Below are positions 12,850 through 24,899 of a DNA stretch of 64,000 nucleotides, piece by piece. Under the pieces are notes generated by a model. The model did not search any database and had not been told where the DNA came from. It saw only the letters and a list, made by a program, of their open reading frames with translations. The stretch covers positions 1,488,001-1,552,000 of the forward strand of contig JAJTUQ010000005.1 in assembly GCA_021399445.1 (NCBI GenBank). Direction: 5' to 3'. Position 1 is the stretch's first letter. Each line of letters starts with the position of its first letter. The position numbers and the translations under genes were made by a program. This DNA is from Xylogone sp. PMI_703 (taxonomy: Eukaryota > Ascomycota > Leotiomycetes).

Positions 12850-13340
12850 GTAAAAAGAAGAAACTGACGTGTTTCGTGGCTCTAGATTCTTTATAGTACA
12901 AGGAATATATCAAGGCTAGAAATAACACAAAGTATGATATTCATAGTCCTTCTTCAGCGGACTGAAAGGCTTTAGCGGCTAAAGAACAGAAACTTTCTCA
13001 GGAGTAGGAAGAGACCCAGAAAAAGGCTTTAGAGGCACAGGCGAAATTATTAAAGTTAAACCATCAGAGAAAACAGTTTCGTTTTCGAGCTATAGAGATA
13101 TTATGTCATAGTTTAAAAAGTATAGACGAGTTAAATATTGTTAAAAAGAAAGAGAGGCTCAAAAAAGAGAAGGAAAAGGAAATACTGCAACAATCGGAAA
13201 TTACTTAACCAGCAGAGGTTAATCCTTTCGAGGCCTTTCTCTCTGACGTTAATTTCTTTACTTATGCCGATATTCTGTTCGATCTGTCCTAACTTACTTC
13301 ACCTGTTCGTACTCCTCCAGGAACTTACTAAAGTTAGTAA
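12850..13340 (+). pseudogene. Antisense accessory gene of Gypsy-1: Cys-cluster and coiled-coil protein
   Basis: On the strand opposite gag-pol, a frame can be read from about 12850 with only a few RIP-type stops. It starts with a basic Cys region (YSRCKKKKLTCF), followed by YIKARNN and KYDIH, where Tyr stands at expected Cys positions. A long charged helix-prone part follows (KALAAKEQKLSQE, KALEAQAKLLKLNHQRKQ, LKSIDELNIVKKKERLKKEK). The tail is acidic and hydrophobic (NPFEAFLSDVNFF). The layout (two CxxC-type pairs, coiled coil, acidic tail) resembles uncharacterised fungal proteins with a Zn2Cys6-like start. Gypsy-2 carries an equivalent in the same place, so it is a component of the elements rather than chance. 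The function is unknown; DNA binding or transcriptional control is only an inference. Confidence 0.65.
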
Positions 13341-13399
13341 GATGTTTTTCTGGTTCTTAAATATCTAACCATCTATATTCTTCTCATTCCTTCCATCTG

Positions 13400-16300
13400 A
13401 CCAAATATTATTTCTTGTTTCTTACTAACTTGTTATCTAAGATTTCTTCGACTTTCCATTCTATATTTAGATCCTATTCCAGCTTTAAGTCTAGAACTAG
13501 CGACGATCTGGGTAATACTTTTTCTAGTATAATTACATAAAATACTGAATATATTCGTATAATGTTAAAAAATTCTAGTTTATATGTCAGATTTCTTAAT
13601 TTCTTTTTGATTTTGTATAAGCTAATCTTTTTCTAGTCCAATTTATCGCTTAATCTTGTTATTTTGATAAATCTACAGATAATATAAACTTTATCCCTTT
13701 CTTCAAGCTCAAGTTTTATACTATACTTTTGATCATAGTATTTCTTCATACGTTCTTGTGCGAATTTAATGTTGTACTTTAAACGATTATAGATTTTTTC
13801 CAATTCGTCTACTCATTATTCAACTATCTTAAAAATGTTTCTTATCTCTGCTTTTATAAAATAGGTTTAAGCTTCATAACTATAATTCACAAAGAAAGGC
13901 ATAACTTTAGTAATTTTACTCTTTGTATTATTATATACTAGTTACACCATTAGTAAAAGATCTTTCTAATTTGACTACTTGTAATCTATATAATAACAAA
14001 GATAAGCTCTTATGATCTGGTTTATTCACTCAGTTTGACTGTCTGTCTAAGCCCATCTTTTCGTAACGATTTTTCTTTTAATACCTAATCTTTTGCAGAT
14101 TGTTTCCCAGAATTTCGACATAAAAAGCTTATCTCTGTCCGAAATAATTTCTACTAAAATACTATAGTCCGCTATAACCCTGGATATCATGATTTTCGCT
14201 AAATCCTCGGCTATCCATATTTCCTTCTATAACAACATGATAAAGTACTTCATAAGTCTATCCACTATAGTAAAGATTAAGTCATAATGATCTTCATCTA
14301 GTCTGTTAGCACTTCTTGATAAAAGTAATCTTATAATGAAATCCCATGAAATAAAAGTCCAAAACTTTTCTGATATCTGAAGAGGTATTAATTGTCCTAC
14401 AGGCTTCTTTCTTGATGTTCTAGCCCTGTGACAAACGTTACAGTTATTAATAACTTTAATAACTTCCTACTAAAGTTTAAAGATAAAAAATTCCCATTAC
14501 AGTCTATTCTTGGTTTTTATAATTCCTTGATGACCATACATAAACAATTCATGTTATTCCTTCACAAACTCCTGGGCGATTAATAATAAGATGAATACTC
14601 TTCCATCCTTCAGTTAAATACCTGGAAATTCCTGATCTTCGAGCCAGCTAACCTCAGGATCCTTAAAGATTTCTTTCTCTTTTATAATAACTAACTTAAT
14701 CTTTTCTAACCATTCTTCGTTAATAACCTGCATGATTGTTAATACTTATGTATAATTAAGGCGTAAGATATCGCCTTCCTTTTTAAACATAGTAAATTCT
14801 TGCTTAAAACTTCCTTCCATATAGTCTGGTCGTTTACTCAGAGCATTGGCCCTAGCATTCTCTGATCTTTGGACATAGCAAATCCTGAAATCATATTATA
14901 TTAACGTTTTATATTAATATACTTATTTACTGTTGAAATCTTTAGTAATCATAAAAATTATTAGATTCTTATAGTCTGATAAAATCTCGAATAAATATTT
15001 AGTACTACATAAGTAAACCTTCCAATACTTACAGCAATCTACAATAGCCAAGAGTTCTTTCTCGTAAATATCATAATTTAACTTTACTAGAATAAACTTT
15101 CGAGAATAAAAGACTACCAGCCTCCAACGTCCTTTGTCATCCCTTTGTGACAAGACTCCACTCAACGCCCTACCTGAGACGTCTGTTTCCAGCAAATATA
15201 ATTTTTCGGGATCAGCATAAACTAATATTCAATCTTCGTCGAACTGATCTTTAACCTCTTGGAAAGTTCTCTCCTGCCTCTTTTCCTAAACGAAGAATAT
15301 ATCTTTCTTCGTTAATTCCGTCAACAGGCCAGCTATCTTCAAGTAAACCGTCATATAACGTCTATAGTAATTGACAAGTCCGTTAAACTGTTAAACTTCC
15401 TTGACCATTTTTGGAGTAAACTATTCTCTGATGGCTTTTACTTTCTCTGAGTCCATTCAGAATCCTTTGTCCAAAACTATTTTATCTAAAAATTTCACTT
15501 CTGTTATATTGAACTAATACTTAACTAACTTACACTTCATATCATTATTAATCAATGCCTTAAGTACAGTACAAACATATTATCTATATTCTTCCAACAT
15601 CTTAGAATAAATCAAGATGTCATCCAAATATATTACTACAAAATAATCCAAATATAGTCTCAAGATCATATTACTCACTTTCTACATAATCATTAATATA
15701 TTCGTCAAACCAAAAGATATGACCAAAAACTCATAAAGTCTATACTTAATTCGAATAACAATATACTACTCATATCCTTCCTTGATCTTTATCAAGTTGA
15801 ACTCTGTAGCAAAGTCTAATTTCGTAAAATATCTAGCTCCAATGAGCATATCTCATATTCTGTCAATACAAAGTAATAAATATCTGTTTTTTATGGTTTT
15901 ACTATTTAAATTTCTGTAATCTCTACATGATCTTCCCCGGAGGTCGTCTAACTTTGACATTTATATCAATGGCACTCCTCACAAAAAGCTCAACTTCCTG
16001 TAAAAGCTCTTCATAGTCTATTCATCCAGTCACTCCCTCAAGATCTCATCCCTGGCAGGATTCGTTCTATAAATAAGTCTATATGAAAGGGTTGCACCTT
16101 CTTAAAGAATAATTTCGTAGTCTCATTCTTTGTGTAAAAGTAAAGTTATATCTTTCAGTCACAGAATGAACAATTCACAATAATCTTGATATTCTTCCGG
16201 GAAAACGTCTAATTTATTCTAAAAGTTATCCTAAACAAGTTTAACAACAAAAACATCTTACACAAGTTATTCCTTTAGTCTAATACTACAATAACATTTA

Positions 16301-16767
16301 AATGTTAATTTCTTTGTTTTCCAGTTAACGTTTAAGTCATAGAACTTTAACCAAGACTGTCCTAAGATAATATCTTCCTTTCCAAGGGAAGAAACCTCAA
16401 ACTGAATTTATTCTTGGTAATTCCCAATCCTTATAGTAAGAAGTTTAGTTCTAGCGAATACTCCTTCCTTTACCAATGAACTGTTGACTATTCATAAGGG
16501 CCAATTATAGACTTCAGTCTGTACATCTATCGTTTTAATGACTTATAACAAGATTAGGTTAATCTGGCTTCCCGAATCTACTAAGGCTCTAAAGTTTCTA
16601 TTACCAAACTTAACATCCAACCGGATAACTTCTCCTTCGCCAGCCATAAACACATCAGAAGTAAATTCTATATTAAATTCTTTTTCTCGAGTCATCTGAG
16701 GTAATACCTTCCTTGCTCTGGGCTTTCTCAGGTTGAATAGGTTATTGACATACCTCTTAAAAAGCAT
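13400..16767 (-). pseudogene. Gypsy-1 pol relic (protease, RT, RNase H, integrase)
   Basis: Reading leftward from 16767: the retropepsin motif ALVDSGSQINLI (about 16555-16590) is preceded by KFGNRNFR. The reverse transcriptase retains FVVIYLDDILIYSKML, with the YLDD active site at 15619-15630. Then comes MDSEKVKAI. RNase H (15195-14923) reads ETDVSGRALSGVLSQ, with one Ala changed to Val, and YDIYEKELLAIV. Integrase shows the zinc-binding pair CNVCHRAR (14422-14457) and a core with IISDRDKLFMSKFW. Several short open segments remain but stops separate them. Confidence 0.88.
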
Positions 16768-18783
16768 CTATTCATCGTTAAACTCATAATAATAGCCTAT
16801 CCTATAACTATAATATTATTCTCGATATTCTGTATAAAAAATTATTTTCCAACGTACTTCTTTCTTGGCCTAATACATCTTCTCCTAGTCTTCATGATAC
16901 ATAACCCAGGCATAAGAGTCTAGTCAAGGTAACTATATGTTTTCTCCCAGAAAGTAAAATACCAGGTCATCGTAATACAATCCACTAATAACGATTTTTT
17001 CGAAGTTAGACTACATAACCTTAACTATTATTCTTAATTTCCATATTCCGTACTAGAGAAGCCCATCTTACTAAAGTAACATATCCCAAAAGATATTTCT
17101 TTCGACTAATCTCTAGGTTTCTATACAATTTTCATCAAGGTAAAGAACTGTTCTAATCAATATCATTCTTTCACCTACTTATAACTCATTTGTTTGATAA
17201 GGTTAAGCAATAAAATCTTCTTACTTTATGTTATTAAAAAGTTCGGAACTCCAGAAGACTTTCCGAAAAGATTCCTCTACTATTCTTTGGTTAAGTTCCA
17301 ATGCCTTAGGTATTATGTATAAAGAATATACTAGTGAAATCCTAACATGTTCCTTTCCTTTCGGTAAATCTCATAACATAGCACTAAACATTAGTTCACT
17401 GACGTCTGTTTCGATTGAGGTTTCCTTGACCTACACCTGATAAAATACATTTTTCAAGTCTAGTATATTAAAGAATCTGGACTTGGTTTCTTCATGGGTC
17501 ATTAACACTCCTCCCATAGTCTTTGAGGAAAAGGGATCTGATAAATCAGCTATGTCTTAGTATTCCTCAGGGAGGAAATTATCAAGGCAAACAACTTTCA
17601 AGTTCTGTCACTCCACTTCTTCTGTAACTAATGTCAGGACATCTAGCTCACTCACGATTAGAGAAAAGACTCCTGAAGACGTTGTACTCCTGGTATTATA
17701 GTAAACTTCCGTCATAAGGTCTTCCATAAGAAAAATTCGTAAAATCTAGTCTACGGACCAATCCCTAACATTCTCTGGTAACTCGTCAAAGTCACTTTAT
17801 CCTATCAATAGGACATCACCTGAACCGTAGGATTCGTTGTCTTTGGCCAAGAACACTATGAAGACAATCTTGGCCTCCTTTGGTTTTCCTTTGTCCTTAT
17901 TACCATGTTCCCAGGCAATATACCCGGCTTATCCACATTTGTAATAAAGTTTCTTTTCTCTTTTTTCTTTATATTACTCAGAAGTCAAGTTATATCTGTT
18001 TTTTCCTTTGAGTAATCCTTTGCTACAGTTCTTAAGACCTTGTCTTTTTCCTCCCGTGATCCTATCGAGGTTCATCGGGTCCTCTTGATCATCGACATAA
18101 TCTTTTCGTTTATTTGTCTATAAAAAGTAAGAAATTCTTCCTTTTTTTTCTATGTACCATTCATATTAAAAATTATCAATCTCCTTAGCTTTCCTCATCT
18201 GCTTAACGAGTATATCAAGACAAAATTTAATACGAGCTAATTCGTCTTTAACAGATTCCTTTAACCCTTGACGATGCCAGAACATCAACATTCCGTTTTC
18301 CCAGTTAATCATATTATTCAGTTATCAGAACTTAGTATTATAAACAAAAGCAAAGTTAGTCTGTTTCAAGGCGTATAATTGCTGTTCTGCCTAGTCTATT
18401 TCATAAAGATCCCCGAAAACTCTTTCTATTTCTTCTTCAAAGTTTTTGAAGAATATAAACAAGTTAGTAATATCCTGCCATTTTCCTTCATCTTTTTCGG
18501 TAAAATTCTCGAAGTTCTCTATATATAACAAAGCCCATTATAACGTTTCTTTTTCCAGATAAATAAGTAATTATATAATCCGTTGAAAGTTATTTTGAAA
18601 CTTATCCTTATGTAAGTTCAAATATAAATAAATTCAGAACTTGAAAAGTTTCAGCTTAGACTTGTCTTCTCTGAAGCTTTCGATCTTTCCTAAGTCCAAC
18701 TTTCTTTCAATGAAGTTAGTTGTCGAATTGGGATTAGCCTCGGGAGCTTGAAAATTCTGTTGTAAAGACGAGTCTTCAGCCAT
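16768..18783 (-). pseudogene. Gypsy-1 gag relic
   Basis: The start ATG at 18783 opens MAEDSSLQQNFQAPEANPNS, then RKLDLGKIESFREDKSKLK. The body reads as a typical Gypsy Gag with many stops where Gln or Trp is expected. Near 17900-17945 a zinc-knuckle-like block YYKCG...AGYIAWEHGNKDKG can be read, with Tyr in place of two metal ligands, as G-to-A change predicts. It is the first gene after the 5' LTR (right, 18812-19417). Confidence 0.75.
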
Positions 18784-18811
18784 GGTACCTTTGAGTTTCA
18801 GGTGCTTAAAG

Positions 18812-19417
18812 TGTAATATTCTTACAAAGGTAAAAGATTATCTATTACTCAAATGATAAATAAAGGTAAAAAGCAAGAGAATATCTTCATAAGGCTTTAA
18901 AGTAGTTACTATGAAATGCAAATATACTGTAAATCAATTAAATTGAGCACAAAACTCTTATCTACTGTAAGTCTTATCTATTTATATAAAAAGTGATTTT
19001 CTTTTGAGTCTTATTGATCTTATTAATCCTCCTGGGATCCATAAGATCCATGGGATCCGCTTATCTAATCCTGGTGCTCGCTTAATCACTAGTACTAACT
19101 TTTTGTACATACAAGCAAATCGCTAGCACAAACGAAAAAGTAGTACTATTTCTCTGATAGTATTATCACCTAACTAGTACAACCAAAAGGTTAGTACTAT
19201 AATTCCGATAATACTATCCTTTAGCTTGTACAACCCTTTTCATAGTATTAGTGTTGAACTTGTGCTATCTTTTCGCTAATACTAGTAATACGATAATACT
19301 AACGATACCATAACCAAGACCCTGATAGCCGTCTTATCTAATACTTATTTAACTAAGGCGACGGCTATAGAGGCCCTGTACTTAAGTCGCTTGTCACAAC
19401 CCTGCAAGGTCGTGACA
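18812..19417 (-). repeat. Gypsy-1 5' LTR (right)
   Basis: 606 bp, TGTAATA to CGTGACA, the partner of 12027-12632. It sits upstream of gag on the minus strand and is followed on its outer side by the target duplication CATTT. Confidence 0.93.
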
Positions 19418-19422
19418 CATTT

Positions 19423-20905
19423 TACTAAAGCTCATACAAGTTATTAAGTAAAGAATCTTTTTTCTTAAGATTTAAGTTTATTACTATTGATAATCAAGTT
19501 TCTAATATATTCCAAGTTATTATAACTAATATAGATTTAATCTAGTATTATTATACTTAAACTGACAGAAACTACTACTAAACTAGTATAGTTAGTGTTA
19601 TTAATCAGAATTTTAATTCACTTAATACTTTAACAGTCTACAAAACAGTAACAGCTTTTATAGAGAGTTTTATCATTCTGTAGATTATTCAGAAAGATGT
19701 TATCATACTTAACCCTAATTCTTTAGGTAAACTTTAAACTTTAAGACTTCATCTGTAATATTACTTTATCCTTTTTCGATTATATATCTTTGACAATTAA
19801 TCAAAAGTTAGAATTATATTAAAGTATTTACCTTTTAAGGTTTTGTTATATAAGGATAAATATTCAGGATACTATAAAAGAATCAAACGTCCAGTTACAG
19901 GACTATGTTATTTTTACTTATAAGTTATATTTTAATTGTACTATATTAACATTTATCCCTATATACTAAAAAAAATGTTAAGTACTTTGACTTTAAGCAT
20001 ATTTAAATCTATACATACCTTAATACCTCTTATAATATTTTATAAATTATTTTCTGTAACCACTCTAAAACATCTTAAACCTTTTTTTCTAGAAATTCAT
20101 GTTTACATTATTATCCTCATGCTTGATTTGCAAAAAGTCTTTTTTTATAACACAATAAAGTTCCTCTACTATAATTCCACCACTGAGCTTTTATTATCCC
20201 TAATATATATAAAAAGTCATATCTGAACTCTAAGACCTTACTACTAGGCAGAAAATCGTCCTTAGCCTTATGGCTACTATAGTATACAAATTCATGTAAA
20301 ATGTTACGTTGATTAATACCTTACGTCAAAATGACTAATAATATTTAGGCTAAAGTAAAATGACTTTGTATGTTTTATAATATTTATAGTATAATTTAAT
20401 TTATAAAGCCTTAAGCATAAAGACTATCAGTGGCCAAAGGTACTATGAGTACTTATTTAATTTAGTAATGACTTTAATACTTAATATCTTGTCAGACAGA
20501 TGTTATATCAGGGTACCTTCAAAGTACAGGATTTTGGGAGATATTACAGTTAATTCTTTGTAAAACAGATATCCTCTTACATTAAAGTATGTATGTACTA
20601 TATGCCAAATAACCTTTTGTCTTATAAGTGACCGTTTTAAGTAATATTATAATAATTTAATAAAAAGAATAAAAGGTAAATTTCAATTATATGATCTAAA
20701 ACACAATCTGTGATCGTCAAGAGGTTAAATGACCTAAAGTTAATATAACAACAAAAGCTGATATATAATAATATGTTTAACCAGAAATTATAAAATTAAA
20801 AGACATATTCTTAAGAGCTAATAATATTAATACACATTCTTGAATATGAAATAAGTACTTATTTATCTGTTTTACGATTTGTGTTTACTACGAATATACA
20901 ACTAT
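19423..20905. other. AT desert between Gypsy-1 and a short GC-normal element
   Basis: No gene could be supported. A plus-strand frame at 19936-20226 is hydrophobic and AT-biased and shows no motif. Confidence 0.4.
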
Positions 20906-21142
20906 TGTGGAAGCGATAGTGTGAGTGTAACAATAACGCTGGCTAAAGCATACAGGAATAGAGCTTATGCGACGGGATCACGCAGAACCATATAAACAAC
21001 AAGTACACAAGGCAAACGAACGAACCACTCCCTTGGTTGAGTATGAAAAGGTTGTTGGTTTACTATCCGGGGCTTGCCATCAATATATGCTGGCTCGGCT
21101 TGGCATAACTATTACTAATACATGACGGGTTTCCCTACCACA
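20906..21142 (+). mobile_element. Short TGTGG...CCACA element, copy A (237 bp), not RIP-mutated
   Basis: It begins TGTGGAAGCGATAGTGTGAG and ends TTTCCCTACCACA, with a TATAAACAAC box inside. Its base composition is normal while both flanks are AT-rich wreckage. The copy at 46490-46726 (opposite strand) differs at only a handful of positions. TG...CA ends, 5-bp terminal inversions and a TATA box suggest a solo LTR, although a miniature element is possible. No target duplication is visible (left CTAT, right TTAC): the right flank is Copia 3' sequence, the left flank is not. Confidence 0.72.
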
Positions 21143-21523
21143 TTACAGAAGATAATGTTTATATAATTCAAGGAACTACTTGGTCTGGCAACAGTAAAAG
21201 CAATTAAAAGACAGTAAGAACAGTCAGAGATGATATTGACAAGATAAGACTAATATAAACTATATCATAGTATCTGTATAATCTGAATAAGAATGTTAAG
21301 AATTATAAGAGCAGAATATACTGACACTCAATAACTATACAATCAGAGTAGAACAACTAATAATCTGGTAAAAGAGTATTTAAAGGTACAACCCCTTAAA
21401 TACTAAATAGTAATATAAGCATACAATGTATAAGCCAATATAAGCTTATTCAACCCTATAATACAGTAGTACTTAGTGAACCAACACTTCTATAATATGA
21501 GTATAACAGTCATAATCTTGACA
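21143..21523 (+). mobile_element. Copia 3' remnant with LTR (LTR 21294-21523)
   Basis: The sequence from 21160 to 21293 matches the Copia-2 end at about 37630-37775 (AATGTTTAT, AATTCAAGGAACTACTTGG). It runs into a 230-bp LTR of the same family (TGTTAAGAATT to CTTGACA). The 5' LTR and coding part are missing; the break is at the short element just upstream. Confidence 0.85.
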
Positions 21524-22318
21524 ATACTAACGAAATTATTTTATAGATTAATAATAACCTAAACGAAGTATAACTATTTTAGTTAAAATTTAATTTTCTA
21601 AGTATTTTCTAAAGTTGTTATTAAGTTAATATTTTGAAGTTGAATAAAACTTTGTCGAAGATTAAATGTACTATATAATCAGTAAATAAAGAAGTGGTTG
21701 AATAATATACTTTAACAAGTTTCAAAATATATAATATTAATTTAGGTTTATAATATAATATACTTTAGCTTTATTATATAAGGTTAATTATACTTCTTTA
21801 ATTTTTTTCATATACTAACTTTTAGAAAAATTAAGTTAGTCAATAGTAAAGAGATATAAAAAAAATTATTAATAATCTTTATAACTTATCTTATAAACTT
21901 ATTTATATTATTATTTATTTGTTGTTAAAACCTTTTTACTTTACTTATTATATAGTATAAGTTATTACAGATTTTTAATATCTAATAAGATATTACTAAA
22001 ACACTTGTCGTAAAGTTTATAAAAAGTATAGATAATATAAAATAAAACTGTCTTTAATAATCAATTATAGTTAAAAAGGTATATAAAACTTTAGAATTTC
22101 TTAAAATATAATAATCTATTTTAATTAGACTTTATAATCAGATTACAAATATATTAAATAAGTAAATATACATTCAATGTTATATTTTCGATAAAATTAA
22201 GTATAAAAAGAAAATAGAATATAAAAGAATATTAATTAAGATCTCGGATCCGAAAGTACTTAAAAGTATAACATTATACTAAGAATATAAAGATATTATA
22301 CAAAATACAACATATTTT
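21524..22318. other. AT desert, nothing recognisable
   Basis: Very AT-rich, no frame or repeat end supported. The last five bases before 22324 (GTTTT, 22319-22323) are the target duplication of the next solo LTR. Confidence 0.4.
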
Positions 22319-22323
22319 GTTTT

Positions 22324-22551
22324 TGTGAAGATTATGATCGTTATACTCATATGGGAAGGGTTGGTTCACTAAGTACTACCGTAATGTAAGGTTGAATAGG
22401 CTTATATTAGTTAATGCATTATATACTTATACTTCTATTTAGTATTTAAGGAGTTACACCCTTAAATACTCTCTTACCAGATTATTAGTCGTTCCACTCT
22501 GATTACATAGTTACCGAGCGCTAGTATGCTCTGCTCCCATAATTCCTAACA
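22324..22551 (-). repeat. Solo Copia LTR, reverse orientation (228 bp)
   Basis: It is the reverse complement of the Copia LTR found at both ends of Copia-1. It is flanked by the perfect duplication GTTTT (22319-22323 and 22552-22556), so it arose from a complete insertion by LTR-LTR recombination. Confidence 0.92.
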
Positions 22552-22718
22552 GTTTTAGCTTTTTTTGAGGTTAAAGTAATAAATAACTGAGTAAAGCTGA
22601 TTAAGTCTTTTATAATTTAAGTAACTTAAGTAACTCAAGTAATTCAAGTCTTTCTTTATAATTAACTTATAAAATAATAAAAATATTTTTATTCTTTTCC
22701 TTAAGAATAAGTATAGTT

Positions 22719-22946
22719 TGTTAGGAATTATAGGAGCAGAGTATACTGGTGCTCAGTAGTTATGTGATCAGAGTGGAATGATTAATAATCTGGTAAGAGA
22801 GTATTTAAGGGTGTAACTCCTTAAATATCGAATAGAAGAATAAGTATATAATGTATTAATTAATATAAGTTTATTTAACCTTACATTATAGTAATACTTA
22901 GTGAACCAACCTTTCTTATATGAGTATAATAGTCATAATTTTAACA
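22719..22946 (+). repeat. Copia-1 5' LTR
   Basis: 228 bp, TGTTAGGAATT to TTTTAACA. It contains the hairpin arms GTATTTAAGGG and CTCCTTAAATA around a short loop. The upstream flank is TAGTT. Confidence 0.93.
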
Positions 22947-23331
22947 GGTTATAAGTTTGGACGTATGTTGAGGCATTACTAAGAAGAATAACAATTAGGA
23001 TATGTTTACCATAAGTTTATCACCAAGGATAGCTAAAACATATGTTATTGCATAAGTCTTTGTAGAAGAAAGAAGTCTGCAGAATATTAGTTAAAACATA
23101 AATTGATCAGTTTTAAATCTTAAAATAGGTAAACATATAATAAATTGTTGGTTTACAGTAAGTACTTGAAGATCATGGTCCTTTAATCAGTATTAGGTAT
23201 CTTGGTATGATATTTATTTATTTATTTAAATTTAATAGTCAATTATAAGTCTTTTTAATCTTGAGTTATAATATGATAACTCAAAAGACAACAAAATCTT
23301 TATTATCCTTATTTTATTAATATTTGAGAAG

Positions 23332-23859
23332 ATGGACACTGATCACCTTATATACAAATACCTTGTTAATATTCTTAGTAAAGCGAATTAGCAAAAATGG
23401 TTTAAACTGATAAGACTTTATTTTAAGGAAGAATTGTTAGAATTTATACTAAATAAAATAATTATAAAATATGCCTAAATTCAGAGAATCTTATCATTGA
23501 TCAATATTTTTATTATATTAACAAATACAAAAATACTTAAGATTATTATTAAAAGTATAGTAAAACAACTAAAGAGCTTGAAGGTAGAGGATAAACTACA
23601 AAATAGATCAAAAGATAATATATAAAATATTGAAAAGCAAAAGAAATATAAAGTTATATTTATAAAAATTTTATATATAATTTTAATTTATATTAATATT
23701 ATAAACAATAAACTGATCTGTGATAAGTCTGAAGTTTAATTAATATGGACAAAGTTATACTCTAAATATAATAAGTTATTATTTTATGTTATTCGAAGTA
23801 AAATGGTTTAATTTATCTTATTTAAGTTAAAGTAAAGTATGATAATCAAAGAAAGATAG
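23332..23859 (+). pseudogene. Copia-1 gag, 5' part, interrupted by Gypsy-2
   Basis: ATG at 23332 opens MDTDHL, then a NWQEWFKL-like block with Trp lost to a stop and LYFKEELLEF. It is the counterpart of the better preserved Copia-2 gag at 32959. The frame is broken by RIP stops and ends at the Gypsy-2 insertion; the rest of the gene resumes at 30927. Confidence 0.8.
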
Positions 23860-24230
23860 TGTTACGAACCTAAGCCTTTACCTAGGTCCTATAGAGTGTA
23901 CAGGTATATACTAGGTCATAAAGGGGTTAGTAAGAGCTCAGGGATTAGTACAAAATAGTATATGATTATAATTATAATTATATAGATAATAATCTGTATT
24001 ATAAGTTAAGCACGAGCTTTTATCCTAAGAACTATCTGAGTTTATATATTATATAAAATATCATTAGACCTTTTGGACTTCCCAGGTCCTCTAGGTCCTT
24101 GGACCCCTTGGACCCCCTGGGTCCTCTGAGTCTATCATGTAATCCTTTTTGTCATAGATTATGTCAGGTTCTCTGTGTAACCTTGTTACCAAGTCTCAGG
24201 CCTGGCATTGTCTATGTGCACTTTGTAATA
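23860..24230 (-). repeat. Gypsy-2 3' LTR (left)
   Basis: 371 bp, TGTTACGAACC to TTTGTAATA; the last Cys-type base of the expected ACA end has become T. It contains a run of short repeats (GGTCC, TTGGACCCC twice, GGGTCCTCT) near 24080-24130. Confidence 0.93.
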
Positions 24231-24434
24231 CTATCCCCCTTCTAATTTAGCTTTGTCCTAAAGCTTAAGTTTAGGGTAAGAACAATCTTATTATCCTTTA
24301 AACTTTTCTTTTTTCCCATCATATTACCTAAATATTTATACTCTGGAAAGGGCAAATAAGTAAAAAGAAAAAAATTACGAAAATTATAAGAAGCTATAAA
24401 CTTTTCTGCTCATATCTGGTCTTACAGAGTCAAA

Positions 24435-24893
24435 ATGTTTTTCTGTACTTTTTGTGCTCATAATAACAAAGTTTACAGGATAGTTCCTGAGTTAAATCGT
24501 TATAGCGAATATGTTTTACGTTATCAGATATATGATAATGAAGATATCTTTATGACTTCCTGGGAAACCTTAGATCAGAAGGAGGCCTGCCTCGAGGCCG
24601 AGGAGAAAAAGGCTACCCAGGCCATGGCTGAAAATGTTACCCACCTGGCTTGTTTAAGAAAATAAAGAAAGTTTTTACAGAAGTATACTAAGGAAATAAT
24701 TCGTCGTGGTTTGAAGACTTTGGATAAGCTAGACGTCGCTGAAGAGAAAGAATATGCTGAGCAAGAGAGTTCTGACTATACAATCATAACTTCTTCAGAT
24801 AACTCTATCCTCTCAAATTCCCAGATTGATGACTTCTTTAGGACTTCTGACCAGATTTATTTTGGTGACTTAACATTGGACGATCCAGTTTAG
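24435..24893 (+). pseudogene. Antisense accessory gene of Gypsy-2: Cys-cluster and coiled-coil protein
   Basis: ATG at 24435 opens MFFCTFCAHNNKVYRIV, then LNRYSEYVLRYQIYDNEDI. Tyr stands where Cys is expected for a CxxC...C...CxxC...C cluster (TGC/TGT to TAC/TAT is a RIP change). The helical part follows (SWETLDQKEACLEAEEKK, ENVTHLACLRK), one stop at 24663, then RRGLKTLDKLDVAEEKEYAE. A Ser- and Asp-rich acidic tail (SSDNSILSNSQIDDFF, FGDLTLDDPV) ends at a stop at 24893. Layout equals the Gypsy-1 accessory gene although sequence identity is low. It is less damaged than pol nearby. A role in transcription or in element control is an inference from the Zn-cluster-like start and acidic tail. Confidence 0.7.
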
Positions 24894-24899
24894 CGTGTC

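Larger units (their letters stand above)
12027..19417 (-). mobile_element. Gypsy-1: complete Ty3/Gypsy retrotransposon (7391 bp), RIP-decayed
   Basis: It is bounded by two 606-bp LTRs and flanked by the perfect 5-bp duplication CATTT (12022-12026 and 19418-19422), so both ends are certain. Gag starts at 18783 on the minus strand. Protease, reverse transcriptase, RNase H and integrase follow in that order leftward, the Ty3/Gypsy order. A plus-strand reading frame lies between integrase and the left (3') LTR. All frames are broken by RIP-type stops. Confidence 0.95.

Noticed and set aside
13138..13368. Plus-strand open frame of 76 codons rich in Lys/Arg
   Set aside because: It is an out-of-frame shadow of the Gypsy-1 antisense accessory gene, whose real frame reads KSIDELNIVKKKERLKK in the same place.
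19936..20226. Hydrophobic 96-codon frame, one phrase (LKHLKPFFLEIHVYI) faintly like a Copia integrase tail
   Set aside because: Too AT-biased and without the neighbouring motifs; collinearity with the Copia elements in the window could not be shown.
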